Part shown: positions 52,605-61,808 of the stretch, one piece after another
Position numbering within the stretch: position 1 is the first letter of the stretch
Layout of the letters: the number at the start of each line of letters is the position of its first letter
NCBI RefSeq assembly: GCF_900115095.1
Contig: NZ_FOVH01000019.1
Coordinates: 62,001 to 126,000, forward strand
Direction: 5' to 3'
Source: Actinomadura madurae
GTDB lineage: Bacteria; Actinomycetota; Actinomycetes; Streptosporangiales; Streptosporangiaceae
DNA: 64,000 nt
Position numbers and translations under genes: made by a program
Notes under the pieces: generated by a model
The model's input: the letters and a program-made list of their open reading frames with translations, nothing else
Told to the model about the DNA's origin: nothing
Database searches by the model: none

Positions 52605-53567
52605 TCAGCCGTCGCCGGCGGCCATCGCCGCGAGGCGGCGGGCGAGCCGGGCGGCGGCCTCCCGCAGCTCCGGGGGCTCCAGCACCTCCGCGTCGAAGCC
52701 CAGCCGGACCACGTGCACGGCGAGCCAGTCCAGGTCGTCGCCGCCGGCGACGAGCACGCACCGCCCGCCGCCCTCGTCCTCGACCCGCCCTACCTGGGGC
52801 GGCACCAGCTCCCGCACCCGGTCGGGCGGGGCGTCCAGCCGCACCCGCGCGACATGGCGGTACGGCGCCGCGGTCACCGACCGCTGCACGTAGGCGACCG
52901 GGTCCGGGTGCTCCCGCGGCCGGAACCGCCAGGTCGTCGCCGTCACCTCGCGCATCCGGTCCAGCCGGAAGGTGCGCCAGCCGTCGCGGTCGACGTCCCA
53001 GGCCATCAGGTACCAGCGGCGGTTGGTCGCGACCATCCGCACCGGCTCGACCGTGCGCTCGCGCTCCCCGCCGTCCCGGCCCGCGTACCCGAACCGCACC
53101 CGGACGGCGTCGCGGCAGGCACGCGCGAGCGTCACCAGCAGCTCCGCGTCGATCTCGACCCCCGGGCCGACGAGGGTCTCGGTGGCGCCGTGCACCGCCC
53201 GCACCTCGCCGCGCAGCCGGGGCGGCATCACCTGGTCGAGCTTGGCGAGCGCCCGCAGCGCCGCCTCGCCCGCGCCGGCGACCGTCCCCCCGGACGCCAT
53301 CCGCAGCGACACCGCGGTCGCGATCGCCTCCGCGTCGTCCAGGAGCAGCGGCGGCAGCCGGGTGCCGGCGCCGAGCCGGTAGCCGCCGCCGACGCCCGAC
53401 GTCGCCTGGACGGGGTAGCCGAGCGTGCGGAGCCGCTCCACGTCGCGGCGCACCGAGCGGTCCGTGACGTCCAGCTCGGCGGCCAGCTCGGCGGCGGTCC
53501 AGGACGCCCTGCGCTGCAGCAGCGCCAGCAGCCGCAGCACCCGCTCGGTCGTCGCCTCGACGGTCAC
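52605..53567 (-). CDS. WYL-domain transcriptional regulator (DeoR-like HTH)
   Basis: 320 residues. N-terminal winged helix (WTAAELAAELDVTDRSVRRD, LGYPVQATSGVGGGYRLG), then the WYL domain (RWYLMAWDVDRDGWRTFRLD) and WCX C-terminal extension. Such proteins sense nucleic-acid-like or small ligands and commonly regulate an adjacent gene. GTG 53567, divergent from the DinB gene with a 61-base spacer, so DinB/VOC is the likely target. Confidence 0.87.
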   Translation of the reverse strand: MTVEATTERVLRLLALLQRRASWTAAELAAELDVTDRSVRRDVERLRTLGYPVQATSGVGGGYRLGAGTRLPPLLLDDAEAIATAVSLRMASGGTVAGAGEAALRALAKLDQVMPPRLRGEVRAVHGATETLVGPGVEIDAELLVTLARACRDAVRVRFGYAGRDGGERERTVEPVRMVATNRRWYLMAWDVDRDGWRTFRLDRMREVTATTWRFRPREHPDPVAYVQRSVTAAPYRHVARVRLDAPPDRVRELVPPQVGRVEDEGGGRCVLVAGGDDLDWLAVHVVRLGFDAEVLEPPELREAAARLARRLAAMAAGDG

Positions 53568-53628
53568 GCGGCCATCGTCCCACGGATCGCGGAAGGATTC
53601 TGTCCGCGATATGGGGAACGCTGGACCC

Positions 53629-54201
53629 ATGGCCGATCAGACCTGGAACCAGCAGCTCAGAGACCAGATCAACTGGCACTGGACGAACCAGCTGCGCGAC
53701 CGACTGGACGGGCTCACCGACGACGAGTACTTCTGGGAGCCGGTGCCGGACTGCTGGAGCGTCCGCCCGCGCGGCACCGGAACCACGCCGATGGCGGCCG
53801 GGGCCGGCGCGATGACCATCGACTTCGCGTTCCCCGCGCCCGACCCGGCGCCGTTCACCACGATCGCCTGGCGGCTCGGGCACGTGATCGCCGGCGTGCT
53901 CGCGATGCGCAGCGCCGCGCACTTCGGCCGCGCGCCCGTCGACTACGGGTCGTTCGAGTACGCCGCGACCGCCGCCGAGGCGCTGGACCAGCTCGACGCG
54001 GAGTACGCCACATGGCTGGCCGGCGTCGAGTCCCTCGACGAGGCGGGCCTCGCCGAGCCGTGCGGCGAGGCGGAGGGGGCGTACGCCGAATATCCGCTGT
54101 CGGCGCTGGTCCTGCACATCAACCGCGAGCTGATCCATCATCTGTCCGAGGTCTGCCTGCTCCGCGACCTCTACCTGCACACTCACCGGGAGGCGAGCTG
54201 A
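53629..54201 (+). CDS. DinB superfamily protein
   Basis: 190 residues. DinB/MDMPI four-helix fold with three likely metal His: WRLGHVIAGVLAM, ALVLHINRELIHHLSEVCLL and the N-terminal NQQLRDQINWHWTNQLRDRL. Proteins of this fold include mycothiol-dependent transferases and isomerases. ATG 53629, or ATG 53611. Adjacent, co-directional VOC gene follows with 1 base spacing. Confidence 0.82.
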   Translation: MADQTWNQQLRDQINWHWTNQLRDRLDGLTDDEYFWEPVPDCWSVRPRGTGTTPMAAGAGAMTIDFAFPAPDPAPFTTIAWRLGHVIAGVLAMRSAAHFGRAPVDYGSFEYAATAAEALDQLDAEYATWLAGVESLDEAGLAEPCGEAEGAYAEYPLSALVLHINRELIHHLSEVCLLRDLYLHTHREAS

Positions 54202-54202
54202 C

Positions 54203-54640
54203 ATGGCCCGCGACGTCCAGATCACCTTCGACAGCGCCGACCCGGCCGCGCTCTCCGCGTTCTGGGCCGAGGTCCTCGGCTACCGGCTGCAGGACCCGCC
54301 CGGGGACTTCGCGTCCTGGGACGAGGCCCTGGAGGCGCTGGGCGTGCCGCCCGAGCGCCGCAACGACGCCTCGGCGGTGGTCGACCCCGAGGGCTCCGGG
54401 CCGCGGCTGTTCTTCCAGCGCGTGCCGGAGGGCAAGCGGGCCAAGAACCGCGTCCACCTCGACGTGCGCGCCGCGCCCGGCCTGGAGGGCGACGCCCGGA
54501 TGGCGGCGCTGGAGGCCGAGGCCGCGCGGCTCGTCGCCCTCGGCGCCACCCGCCTCGACCGCCACGAGCCCGCGCCGCCGCTCGGCTTCGGCCACATCGT
54601 GATGGCCGACCCGGAGGGCAACGAGTTCTGCCTCGACTGA
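54203..54640 (+). CDS. VOC family protein (glyoxalase/bleomycin-resistance fold)
   Basis: 145 residues. Two paired beta-alpha-beta-beta-beta modules; ITFDSADPAALSAFWAEVLG is the typical N-terminal module and FGHIVMADPEGNEFCLD the C-terminal end with the metal Glu. Function unknown; commonly a dioxygenase-like or antibiotic-binding fold. Starts 1 base after the DinB stop, so translationally coupled, both likely controlled by the WYL regulator. Confidence 0.9.
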   Translation: MARDVQITFDSADPAALSAFWAEVLGYRLQDPPGDFASWDEALEALGVPPERRNDASAVVDPEGSGPRLFFQRVPEGKRAKNRVHLDVRAAPGLEGDARMAALEAEAARLVALGATRLDRHEPAPPLGFGHIVMADPEGNEFCLD

Positions 54641-54660
54641 CCGGGCCCGACCGAAAGCGC

Positions 54661-55770
54661 TCAGCGCAGCCTGCGCCGGACGCGCCGGACGTTGCGCCGT
54701 ACGAACGACTCGTCGAGGGCGGCCTCCGCGAGCGCGACCGCCGCCTCCGCGCCGGCCGCCCCGACCTCCTCGGCGGTCGGCGCGGACCCGTCCTCCCGGC
54801 CGGGGTCGTACCGCAGGTCGCCGGCGTCACCGACGATCCGCGCGGACGTCCCGGGCAGCCCCCGGAGGTCTTCTTCGCTCCACCCGGCGACGCGGCGCCG
54901 CCACTCGGGCGGGATGACGGCCCTGCCGCCGCGGTCTCCGCGCGCCTGGAACCGCTCCGTGACGACCTGCCGCACCCAGTCGGCGTTCTGCCCGCTCCAC
55001 GACCTCTCGCGGATGGCCGCGTTCATGGCCGAGAGCACCACCGTCTCCGGGGCGGTGAGACCGGTGTGCGCCTGCCGGCCGGTCAGGGCGGGGACCCCGT
55101 CCAGGCCGGGCAGGCCCGCCGCTTCCGCGAACCGCCGCCACAGCAGCTCCGGGGGCCTGCCGGGCGTGGTCACCACGGACACGCGCGCGGCGCCCGCCTC
55201 CGACCAGCGGCGGACCAGCCGGCTCAGCGAGAACGCCCGCCAGAGGTGCAGCGCGGGCTCCTCCTCCACGCGCTCCCAGCCCGCCCTCCGCTGCTCCGCC
55301 AGCGTCCGGAGATAGCCCGCGAAGCCGGCGCTCCGCCCGTTGCGGACGTGCTGCTGCCACAGGGAGGGCAGCGACCGTCCGAGGCTCCGCGCCGTGACGA
55401 CCACCTCGACGTCGCCGGCCCCGAGCGCGTCCATCAGCCGGTCGACGGCGGGCCTGCGGACGACCGACAGGGCCTCGGCCGACAGCAGCACCGTGCCCGG
55501 CCAGGCGTTCACCTCGTCCAGCAGCGCCTTCCACGAGCCGGCCTCCTCGGCCGCCCGCTCCCGCGACACCCAGGGGAACTCGGTTCCGAGCAGCCCGTAG
55601 CTCGGCCACTCGTGGTTGGCCACGGTCCGCTTCCCGCGCTCCCAGTCCGGCGGGACGGGGTAGAGCACCCCCGCCTCGGCGAGCGCCTCACCGCCCGCCT
55701 GCAGCACGTGCTGCAGGAACGTCGTCCCCGACTTCTGGAGACCGATGTGCAGGACGATCTTCGAGGCCAC
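54661..55770 (-). CDS. Sulfotransferase-like protein
   Basis: 369 residues. N-terminal PAPS-binding P-loop IVLHIGLQKSGTTFLQHVLQ, and a 3'-phosphate-binding segment near VTARSLGRSLPSLWQQHVRN. It belongs to the broad sulfotransferase superfamily; the acceptor is unknown. It lies next to the cell-wall and exopolysaccharide genes, so sulfation of a polysaccharide or lipid is a reasonable but unproven guess. Confidence 0.78.
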   Translation of the reverse strand: MASKIVLHIGLQKSGTTFLQHVLQAGGEALAEAGVLYPVPPDWERGKRTVANHEWPSYGLLGTEFPWVSRERAAEEAGSWKALLDEVNAWPGTVLLSAEALSVVRRPAVDRLMDALGAGDVEVVVTARSLGRSLPSLWQQHVRNGRSAGFAGYLRTLAEQRRAGWERVEEEPALHLWRAFSLSRLVRRWSEAGAARVSVVTTPGRPPELLWRRFAEAAGLPGLDGVPALTGRQAHTGLTAPETVVLSAMNAAIRERSWSGQNADWVRQVVTERFQARGDRGGRAVIPPEWRRRVAGWSEEDLRGLPGTSARIVGDAGDLRYDPGREDGSAPTAEEVGAAGAEAAVALAEAALDESFVRRNVRRVRRRLR

Positions 55771-55843
55771 CGCCCACCCCGTGCTCGCAAGGCCGCTGGA
55801 ACCAGCAGACTAGCCCCCGCTCACCACGGGCTTCCGGAACCTG

Positions 55844-57082
55844 TCAGGCGAGGGGGGTCGTGGTGACCGAGGTGCCGAGGGCGCTGCCCTTGGTCCACTT
55901 GGGGAAGGGGACCTGCCAGTAGCCCCAGCCGTTCGTCCACTGGAGGCTGCGCTTGGTGCCGCTGATGGTGACCAGGTCGCCGCGGTAGGACCAGTGGAAG
56001 AACCACTGCGCGTCGTTCGCGGGGGAGCGGACGCAGCCGTGGCTGCAGTTGCGCCTTCCGAGGCAGGACGGGTCGTCCATGTTCTGGTGGATGTACTCGC
56101 CGCTGTTGGAGATGCGGGTCGCCCACGGGACCTTCTCGTCGTACCAGCCCGGGTCGCCCTTCTTCTTGCCGGGCGGGCGCATCCGCTCCAGCCGGACGTG
56201 GTCCATGGTCAGGTGGACGCCGCTGGTGGTGAGCAGGTGGTCGACGCCGTCGGCCTGCACGTCGCCGCCCGAGCCGAGGCTCACGCCCCAGGTGCGGACC
56301 GTCCGGCCGTTCTTCTTCACCACGGCCCGGTGGGTCTTGGCGTTGATGTTGACGGTGTGCGAGTCGCCGATCTTGAAGGTGCGGACGACGTCCCGGTCGC
56401 CGTACACGTTGTCGCCGATCTTCAGGCCCGCGTAGTGGACCTTGACGGTCACCTGCTGGCGCGGCTTCCACGGCTGCTTCGGCCGGAACACGACCGACGG
56501 GAGGCCGTTGAAGGACTCGCCGGCGCTCAGCCAGCGCCAGGCGCCCTCCGTCGGGGTGGTCGAGGAGATCTCGATGGCGCGCTCGATGGCGGGCTTGGCC
56601 TTCTCCGGCACGGCCTTGTTGAACTGGACGAACACCGGCATCCCGGTGCCGACCGTCTCGTTCTGGCTCGGCACAAGGTTGTTGACGCGGGTGGCGGCCG
56701 TCGCGCGGCTCGCGCGGAAGGCGCTGTTCGCGCTGGTGGACTTGCCGTTCGAGGACGTCGCCGTCGCCGACACCTGGTAGGCGCCGCCGGGCTGCAGGGT
56801 CCACTTCGAGCGCCACATGGTCTTGTCGGCGGACAGGGTGCCGGGGACGGCCGCGCCCCGCAGCTTCACCGACACGGCGCCGAGCGTGCCGCCGGCCGCG
56901 CTGACCGTCACGCCCTGGTCGGGACGGGCCCGGCCGCTGCCGTTCGCCGGGGTGATCGTCACCTGGGGAGCGCCGTCCCCGTTCTTCGCGGTGGTCCCGG
57001 CCGCGCCCTCGCCGCCGTCACCGCCACCGCACGCGGCCGCCAGCCCCAGGACCAGCGCCATCACCAACGCCTTACCTCGCAC
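55844..57082 (-). CDS. L,D-transpeptidase lipoprotein (YkuD, with Ig-like domains)
   Basis: 412 residues. Lipobox LAAAC (Cys18), two Ig-like domains (about residues 38-125 and 126-250) as in mycobacterial Ldt enzymes, then the YkuD domain with HLTMDHVRLER, GEYIHQN and catalytic CSHGCVR. It makes 3-3 cross-links in peptidoglycan. GTG 57082 with GGGAG 4 bases upstream. Complete catalytic residues. Confidence 0.94.
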   Translation of the reverse strand: MRGKALVMALVLGLAAACGGGDGGEGAAGTTAKNGDGAPQVTITPANGSGRARPDQGVTVSAAGGTLGAVSVKLRGAAVPGTLSADKTMWRSKWTLQPGGAYQVSATATSSNGKSTSANSAFRASRATAATRVNNLVPSQNETVGTGMPVFVQFNKAVPEKAKPAIERAIEISSTTPTEGAWRWLSAGESFNGLPSVVFRPKQPWKPRQQVTVKVHYAGLKIGDNVYGDRDVVRTFKIGDSHTVNINAKTHRAVVKKNGRTVRTWGVSLGSGGDVQADGVDHLLTTSGVHLTMDHVRLERMRPPGKKKGDPGWYDEKVPWATRISNSGEYIHQNMDDPSCLGRRNCSHGCVRSPANDAQWFFHWSYRGDLVTISGTKRSLQWTNGWGYWQVPFPKWTKGSALGTSVTTTPLA

Positions 57083-57421
57083 CGTTCTCCCTTAACAGCC
57101 CGCCTGGCCCGCGTGACGCGGGACGGCATCAAGATCGCTTGCGGAACGGCCCGTTGTTCCCGTCCGGCCCGGAAGGCGTGACGGCCGGCTCTCCGGGACC
57201 GACGCACTCTCTAGACGTCCATGGTCCCGCGAAGGTTGGCCTTCCGGGGCCGATTCGCAGGATCTTTCTCGCTCCGGATCCGGCCTGTCGATCTTCTGCT
57301 CAAGTCTGTGGCGGCACCGGTTAAAGGCGGCGATTCGCGCCGTGACCGGCTGCGATTCTGTTCCGTGGCCGCCGGTGACGGCCCCCGCGACGTGAGTTCT
57401 TGCCTGTGAAAGGGACGCGCG
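57083..57421 (+). promoter_or_regulatory. Divergent spacer before the exopolysaccharide operon
   Basis: 339 bases with no supported gene. It probably holds promoters for both the transpeptidase and the polysaccharide operon, but no -10/-35 pair or riboswitch consensus was recognisable by eye. An AT-richer stretch lies around 57260-57310. Confidence 0.35.
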
Positions 57422-58837
57422 ATGAGAGCCCAGGGGCTGACCTCCGCCATCGAGCCGGGCGCGGCTCCTCCGGAGCTCGCCGCGGCGGCGGACGGGACGG
57501 CCGTCCCGTCCGGGGGCGCCGGTCCGCGGTTACTGGCCGGGCTGTGCCCGGTCTGCCTCGCCCTGCTGGACGGCTGGGCGATGGCCGCCGCCGTGACGCT
57601 CACCCGGGGCGGCTTCCTCGCCGGCCCGGCCGCGTTGGCGATCATGCTCCTGAACGCGTCCGCCGGGCTGTACCGGATGCGCCGCAGCCCCTCCCTGCTG
57701 GCCGACCTGCCGCCGCTGCTCGTCCGGGCGGCCCTCGTCGGCGCCGCCGCGGCGGCGCTCCTCGCGGACCCCGCGGCCTGGCCGTGGATCACGGCCGTCG
57801 CCCTCACGCTCCAGGCGGGCGGGCGCGCCTGCGTGAACGCCGCGGTCAGGACGTACCGGTGCCGCCGCTCCAGGGCGCGGCCGGCCCTGGTCGTCGGCAC
57901 GGGCGCCATGACCGAGCACGTCCTGGAGGTCCTGCGGGAACGCGGCGAGTACGGGCTCGCGGCGGTCGGGCAGGTGACCGCGGGGCGCCCGCCCGGTCAC
58001 CCCGGCGCCGCGCCCCTGCTCGGGGACACCTCCGACCTGCCCGCGATCGTCACCGAGCACCGGATCGGCACGCTGGTCGTCGTCGCCGAGGACGTCCACC
58101 CCCACCGGCTGGACGCCGTGCTGCGCGTGTCGTTCGGGCTGCCCTGCGAGACGCTGCTCGTCCAGCCGCCGTCGGACGTCGTCCCGGTGGTGCCGGCGCG
58201 GCGCGAGTACCTCGCCGGGCTGCCGTGCGCGCGGGTCGGCGGCCCGCTGCACGACCCGGCCGCCCGGCGCGCCAAGCGCGCCCTCGACGTCATCATCGCG
58301 GTCCTGGTCCTCGTGCCCGCGCTGCCGCTGCTCGCGGTGTGCGCGGCGGCGGTCCGGATCGAAGGCGGTCCCGGCGTTCTGTTCCGGCAGCGGCGGATCG
58401 GCCTCGGCGGCGAGGAGTTCGTCCTGCTGAAGTTCCGCACGCTGAAACCTGCGGACGAGCACGAGGCCGACACCCGCTGGACGGTCAAGAACGACGGTCG
58501 GATGGGACGGGTCGGCCGCTTCCTGCGGAACACGTCGCTGGACGAGCTGCCGCAGCTGTGGAACGTCATCCGCGGTGACATGAGCCTCGTGGGCCCGCGC
58601 CCGGAGCGCCCGCACTTCGTCGACCAGTTCTCCCGCACCTGCCCCGGCTACACGCTGCGGCACCGCGCCCCGGCCGGGATGACGGGCTGGGCGCAGGTGC
58701 ACGGGTTCCGCGGCGACACCTCCATCGAGCTGCGGGCGCGGCTCGACAACCACTACATCGACCACTGGTCGGTGGCCGCCGACCTCCGGATCCTGCTGCT
58801 GACGGCGCGGGCGATGCTCTGCCGGGACTCCGGATGA
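57422..58837 (+). CDS. Exopolysaccharide polyprenyl glycosylphosphotransferase (WbaP/initiating enzyme)
   Basis: 471 residues. N-terminal membrane helices, a Rossmann-like middle part (ALVVGTGAMTEHVLEVLRER), and the C-terminal catalytic bacterial-sugar-transferase domain: AKRALDVIIAVLVLVPALPL, FRQRRIGLGGEEFVLLKFRT, RFLRNTSLDELPQLWNVIRG, DMSLVGPRP and GMTGWAQVHGF. It transfers a sugar phosphate to undecaprenyl phosphate, starting each repeat unit. AAAGGGA upstream of the ATG. The next gene overlaps by 4 bases. Confidence 0.93.
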   Translation: MRAQGLTSAIEPGAAPPELAAAADGTAVPSGGAGPRLLAGLCPVCLALLDGWAMAAAVTLTRGGFLAGPAALAIMLLNASAGLYRMRRSPSLLADLPPLLVRAALVGAAAAALLADPAAWPWITAVALTLQAGGRACVNAAVRTYRCRRSRARPALVVGTGAMTEHVLEVLRERGEYGLAAVGQVTAGRPPGHPGAAPLLGDTSDLPAIVTEHRIGTLVVVAEDVHPHRLDAVLRVSFGLPCETLLVQPPSDVVPVVPARREYLAGLPCARVGGPLHDPAARRAKRALDVIIAVLVLVPALPLLAVCAAAVRIEGGPGVLFRQRRIGLGGEEFVLLKFRTLKPADEHEADTRWTVKNDGRMGRVGRFLRNTSLDELPQLWNVIRGDMSLVGPRPERPHFVDQFSRTCPGYTLRHRAPAGMTGWAQVHGFRGDTSIELRARLDNHYIDHWSVAADLRILLLTARAMLCRDSG

Positions 58838-60129
58838 CGGTCTGCGCGCCGGCGGCGCCGCTCGTCGCGAGGGCGGTCCCGCGGCGCCCGAGCTGGCTGG
58901 TCGCGGCGGCCGTGGCCTGCGTCGGGATCCCGCCCGGCGACGCGGCGTCCGGGCCGGGCGTGCAGGTCACTGCCGGGGACGTGGCCAGCGGCGGGCTCGT
59001 CCTGGTCGCCGCTTTCCTGCTGGTCACCGGCCGGGTCGCGATGCCGCGCCGGGCCCCGCTGGCGTTCGGGCCGCTGATCGCCGCGCTCGGCGCCAGCACC
59101 GTCCACTCGGCCGACATCGGCGCCAGCCTGGCCGGGTTCGTCCGCGACCTCCAGGTCTTCGTGCTGGTGCCGCTGGCGGTCGTGCTGCTGCTGCGGGACC
59201 GGCGCGACCTCGCGATCGTCTGCTGGGCGGTGCTCGGCCTCGGGCTCGTGGAGGCGGCCTACGGGATCTGGCAGGCGGGCACCGGCAACGGCGCCTCCAT
59301 GGGTGGCCAGAGCATCCGGGCCGTCGGGACGTTCGGCGCCCTCGACGTCATGGCCATGTCGATCGTCGCCGGGTTCGCGTTCCTCATCCTGGCCGCCTTC
59401 GCGCTGTCGGCCCCCGGGCGCGGCGCCGCCGCCGTCCCGGCCGCGCTGGCGGGACTCGCGGTGCTGGCCGCCGCGCTGGCACTGGCGCTCAGCCGCGGGA
59501 CGTGGATCGCGCTCGGCGCCGCCGCCGTCCTCATGCTGGTGCTCTTCGACCGGTGGACGGCGGTGAAGGTGCTGGCCTGCTGCGGCGCGCTGGTGGTCGT
59601 GCTGGCGGGCGTGGCGGGCGGCGGGTCGCAGGCGGTCGTCGAGCGGTCCAGGTCGATGGTGGGCTCGATCGTCCATCCCGACCGGTCCGTGGACGACCGG
59701 TACGAGCTGTGGGCCGCCGCGGTCCGCATCTGGGAGGACCATCCGGTCGCGGGCGTCGGCGTGAAGAACTTCCCGGCCTACCGCGACACCTACGCCTCGA
59801 TCGAGCTGTCGTCCGGCAGCGAGACCGCCGACCCGGTGAACGGGTACGTCCGGCAGCCGCTCCTGTCACCGCACAACCAGTACCTGCTGTTCCTGTCCGA
59901 GCAGGGAGTGGTGGGCCTCGCCGGGCTCCTCACGCTGCTCGGCGCGATCGTCGCCGGGCTGTGGCGGCGCCGCCGCGCCCGCGACCCGTTCTGGCTCGCC
60001 AGCGTCGCGCTGATGGCGTTCCTGCTGGTCAACTTCCTGTACGCGGACCTCGGCGGGCCGACCTGCGCGCTCACCGCCGTCGTCCTCGGCATCGCCGCCG
60101 CCCGCGCCATCGGGGCGGTCCGCGGATGA
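58834..60129 (+). CDS. O-antigen ligase/polymerase-like membrane protein (Wzy-like)
   Basis: 431 residues, about 10-12 helices. The large loop and motif ending RYELWAAAVRIWEDHPVAGVG with NPHN-like LLSPHNQYLLFLSEQGVVGL identify the O-antigen ligase/Wzy superfamily. It polymerises or ligates repeat units outside the membrane. ATG overlaps the preceding stop by 4 bases. Confidence 0.88.
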   Translation: MTVCAPAAPLVARAVPRRPSWLVAAAVACVGIPPGDAASGPGVQVTAGDVASGGLVLVAAFLLVTGRVAMPRRAPLAFGPLIAALGASTVHSADIGASLAGFVRDLQVFVLVPLAVVLLLRDRRDLAIVCWAVLGLGLVEAAYGIWQAGTGNGASMGGQSIRAVGTFGALDVMAMSIVAGFAFLILAAFALSAPGRGAAAVPAALAGLAVLAAALALALSRGTWIALGAAAVLMLVLFDRWTAVKVLACCGALVVVLAGVAGGGSQAVVERSRSMVGSIVHPDRSVDDRYELWAAAVRIWEDHPVAGVGVKNFPAYRDTYASIELSSGSETADPVNGYVRQPLLSPHNQYLLFLSEQGVVGLAGLLTLLGAIVAGLWRRRRARDPFWLASVALMAFLLVNFLYADLGGPTCALTAVVLGIAAARAIGAVRG

Positions 60130-61808
60130 CCCGGGCCGGGACGGGCTCCGTCGGCCGCGCCGCCGCGCTGTCGGGCGTGCTCATCGCCGCCGGCACCGGG
60201 CTCGGGTTCCTGCGCGACCTCGCGATGGCGCACCTGTTCGGCGCCAGCGGCAGCACGGACGCGTTCCTGGTCGCCTGGACGATCCCCGAGACCGTCTCGC
60301 CGCTGCTGATCGAGGACGCGATGGCGCTGCTGATGGTGCCCGCCGTCACGCGGCTGCTCGCCCGCGGCGACGGCCCGCGCCCGCTCGCCGCCACGACGCT
60401 GCCGCGCATGGTGCTCGGCCTGTCGCTGGTCACCGCCGCCCTCGCCGTCTTCGCGCCGCTCGTCGTGGACGTCCTCGCGCCGGGGCTCCCCGAGCGGGGC
60501 CCGGCCGTGCTCTGCGTCCGGCTCACCGCCGTCACCGTCGTGACGTTCGGCGTCGCGGGCTTCATGAGCGCGGTGCTGCGCGCCCACCACACGTTCGGCC
60601 CGCCCGCCGCGATCTACCTCGCCTACAACGCCGGCATCCTCGCGCTGATCGCTGGCTTCTCCGGCCTGATCGGCGTCACCAGCGCGGCGGTCGGCGTGGC
60701 CTGCGGCAGCGTGCTGATGGTCGCGGTCCAGGCGCCCGCCTTCGCCCGCTGCCTGCGCGCCGCCCCGGCACCGGCCCCGGCCGCCGGCCCGGACATCCGC
60801 CTCGGGCTCGCGGCCGTCGCGCCCGTCGTCGTCTACACGGTGACGCGGCAGGCGCAGGTGTTCGTGGAGAGGTTCCTCGGGTCGGAGCTGCCCGCCGGGT
60901 CCATCTCGCACCTGAACTACGCGCAGAAGGTCGCGCAGGTGCCGATGGTGCTCTCGCTGCTGATCGTGACGGTCACGTTCCCGAGGCTCGCCCGCGCCTC
61001 GGCGGACGGGGACACCGCGCAGGTCGCCCGCCGCATCCGGCAGGACATCCTCGTCGCGAGCGCGATGGTGCTGGCCGCCGCCGCGTTCCTCGTCGCGTTC
61101 GCGCCCGCGATCGTCCGGGTGCTGTTCGAGCACGGCGCGTTCGGGCCCGCGGACACGGCGAGCACCGCGTCCATCATGCGCGTCTACGCCCTCGGCCTGT
61201 GGGGGCAGACCGCCGTCGGCCTCGCCGCCCGCGCGTTCTTCGCGCAGCGGCGGCCGACCTGGCGCCCGGCGGCCGTGATCGCCGCGGGCCTGGCGGTCAC
61301 CGCGGCGGTCGGCGGGGCGTTCGCCGCGTCCGCCGGGACGATCGCGCTGGCCGCCGCGAACGCCGCCGGGATCACGCTCGCCGCCGTCCTGCTGCTGGCC
61401 GGGCTGCGGCGGGGCGTCGCGCCGATCCCGCTGCGCCGCGTCGCCGCCGAGGTGTCCCGGCTCGCGCTCGCCGCCGCCGGCGCCTGCGCGGCGGGCCGCC
61501 TCGCCGCCGGGGCGCTGGACGGCTCCGACCTCGTCCAGCTCGCCGCGGGCGGAGCCGTCACCACCGCGGCCTTCGCCGTCCTCGCCGTCCTGGCGGGACC
61601 CGGCCTCGCCTCTCCATGGATCGCTTCCGGGCCGCTCCGCGCGCGTGCCCGGCGCGGCCGCATCGAATCGGGGGATACCAGTGAGCCAGCCGACAGAACC
61701 AGCGCACCTGACGGAGACGACACGGCCGGCCGAGCCGGCGCCCCCGGCCGGGGAGATCCGGCCGGCTCCGCTGGTGCTGATGTACCACTCGGTCGACCAC
61801 TTCGATGA
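60126..61808 (+). CDS. MurJ/Wzx-like lipid-linked oligosaccharide flippase
   Basis: 560 residues, about 14 helices of the MATE/MurJ/Wzx fold: GFLRDLAMAHLFGASGSTDA, RAHHTFGPPAAIYLAYNAGI, RQAQVFVERFLGSELPAGSI. It flips undecaprenyl-linked sugars. Its last ~43 residues are a charged low-complexity tail (RARARRGRIESGDTSEPADR) read in a frame that overlaps the start of the deacetylase gene by 128 bases. ATG overlaps the preceding gene by 4 bases. Confidence 0.86.
   Translation: MTRAGTGSVGRAAALSGVLIAAGTGLGFLRDLAMAHLFGASGSTDAFLVAWTIPETVSPLLIEDAMALLMVPAVTRLLARGDGPRPLAATTLPRMVLGLSLVTAALAVFAPLVVDVLAPGLPERGPAVLCVRLTAVTVVTFGVAGFMSAVLRAHHTFGPPAAIYLAYNAGILALIAGFSGLIGVTSAAVGVACGSVLMVAVQAPAFARCLRAAPAPAPAAGPDIRLGLAAVAPVVVYTVTRQAQVFVERFLGSELPAGSISHLNYAQKVAQVPMVLSLLIVTVTFPRLARASADGDTAQVARRIRQDILVASAMVLAAAAFLVAFAPAIVRVLFEHGAFGPADTASTASIMRVYALGLWGQTAVGLAARAFFAQRRPTWRPAAVIAAGLAVTAAVGGAFAASAGTIALAAANAAGITLAAVLLLAGLRRGVAPIPLRRVAAEVSRLALAAAGACAAGRLAAGALDGSDLVQLAAGGAVTTAAFAVLAVLAGPGLASPWIASGPLRARARRGRIESGDTSEPADRTSAPDGDDTAGRAGAPGRGDPAGSAGADVPLGRPLR

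Noticed and set aside
52519..54225. Very long open frames antisense to recognised genes, for example opposite the WYL regulator and DinB genes
   Set aside because: High-GC codon bias makes antisense frames stay open; none show protein motifs or ribosome sites, and the opposite strand carries clear domains.
57083..57421. A c-di-AMP (ydaO-type) riboswitch before the polysaccharide operon
   Set aside because: None of the conserved blocks of that riboswitch were found in the spacer on reading either strand.
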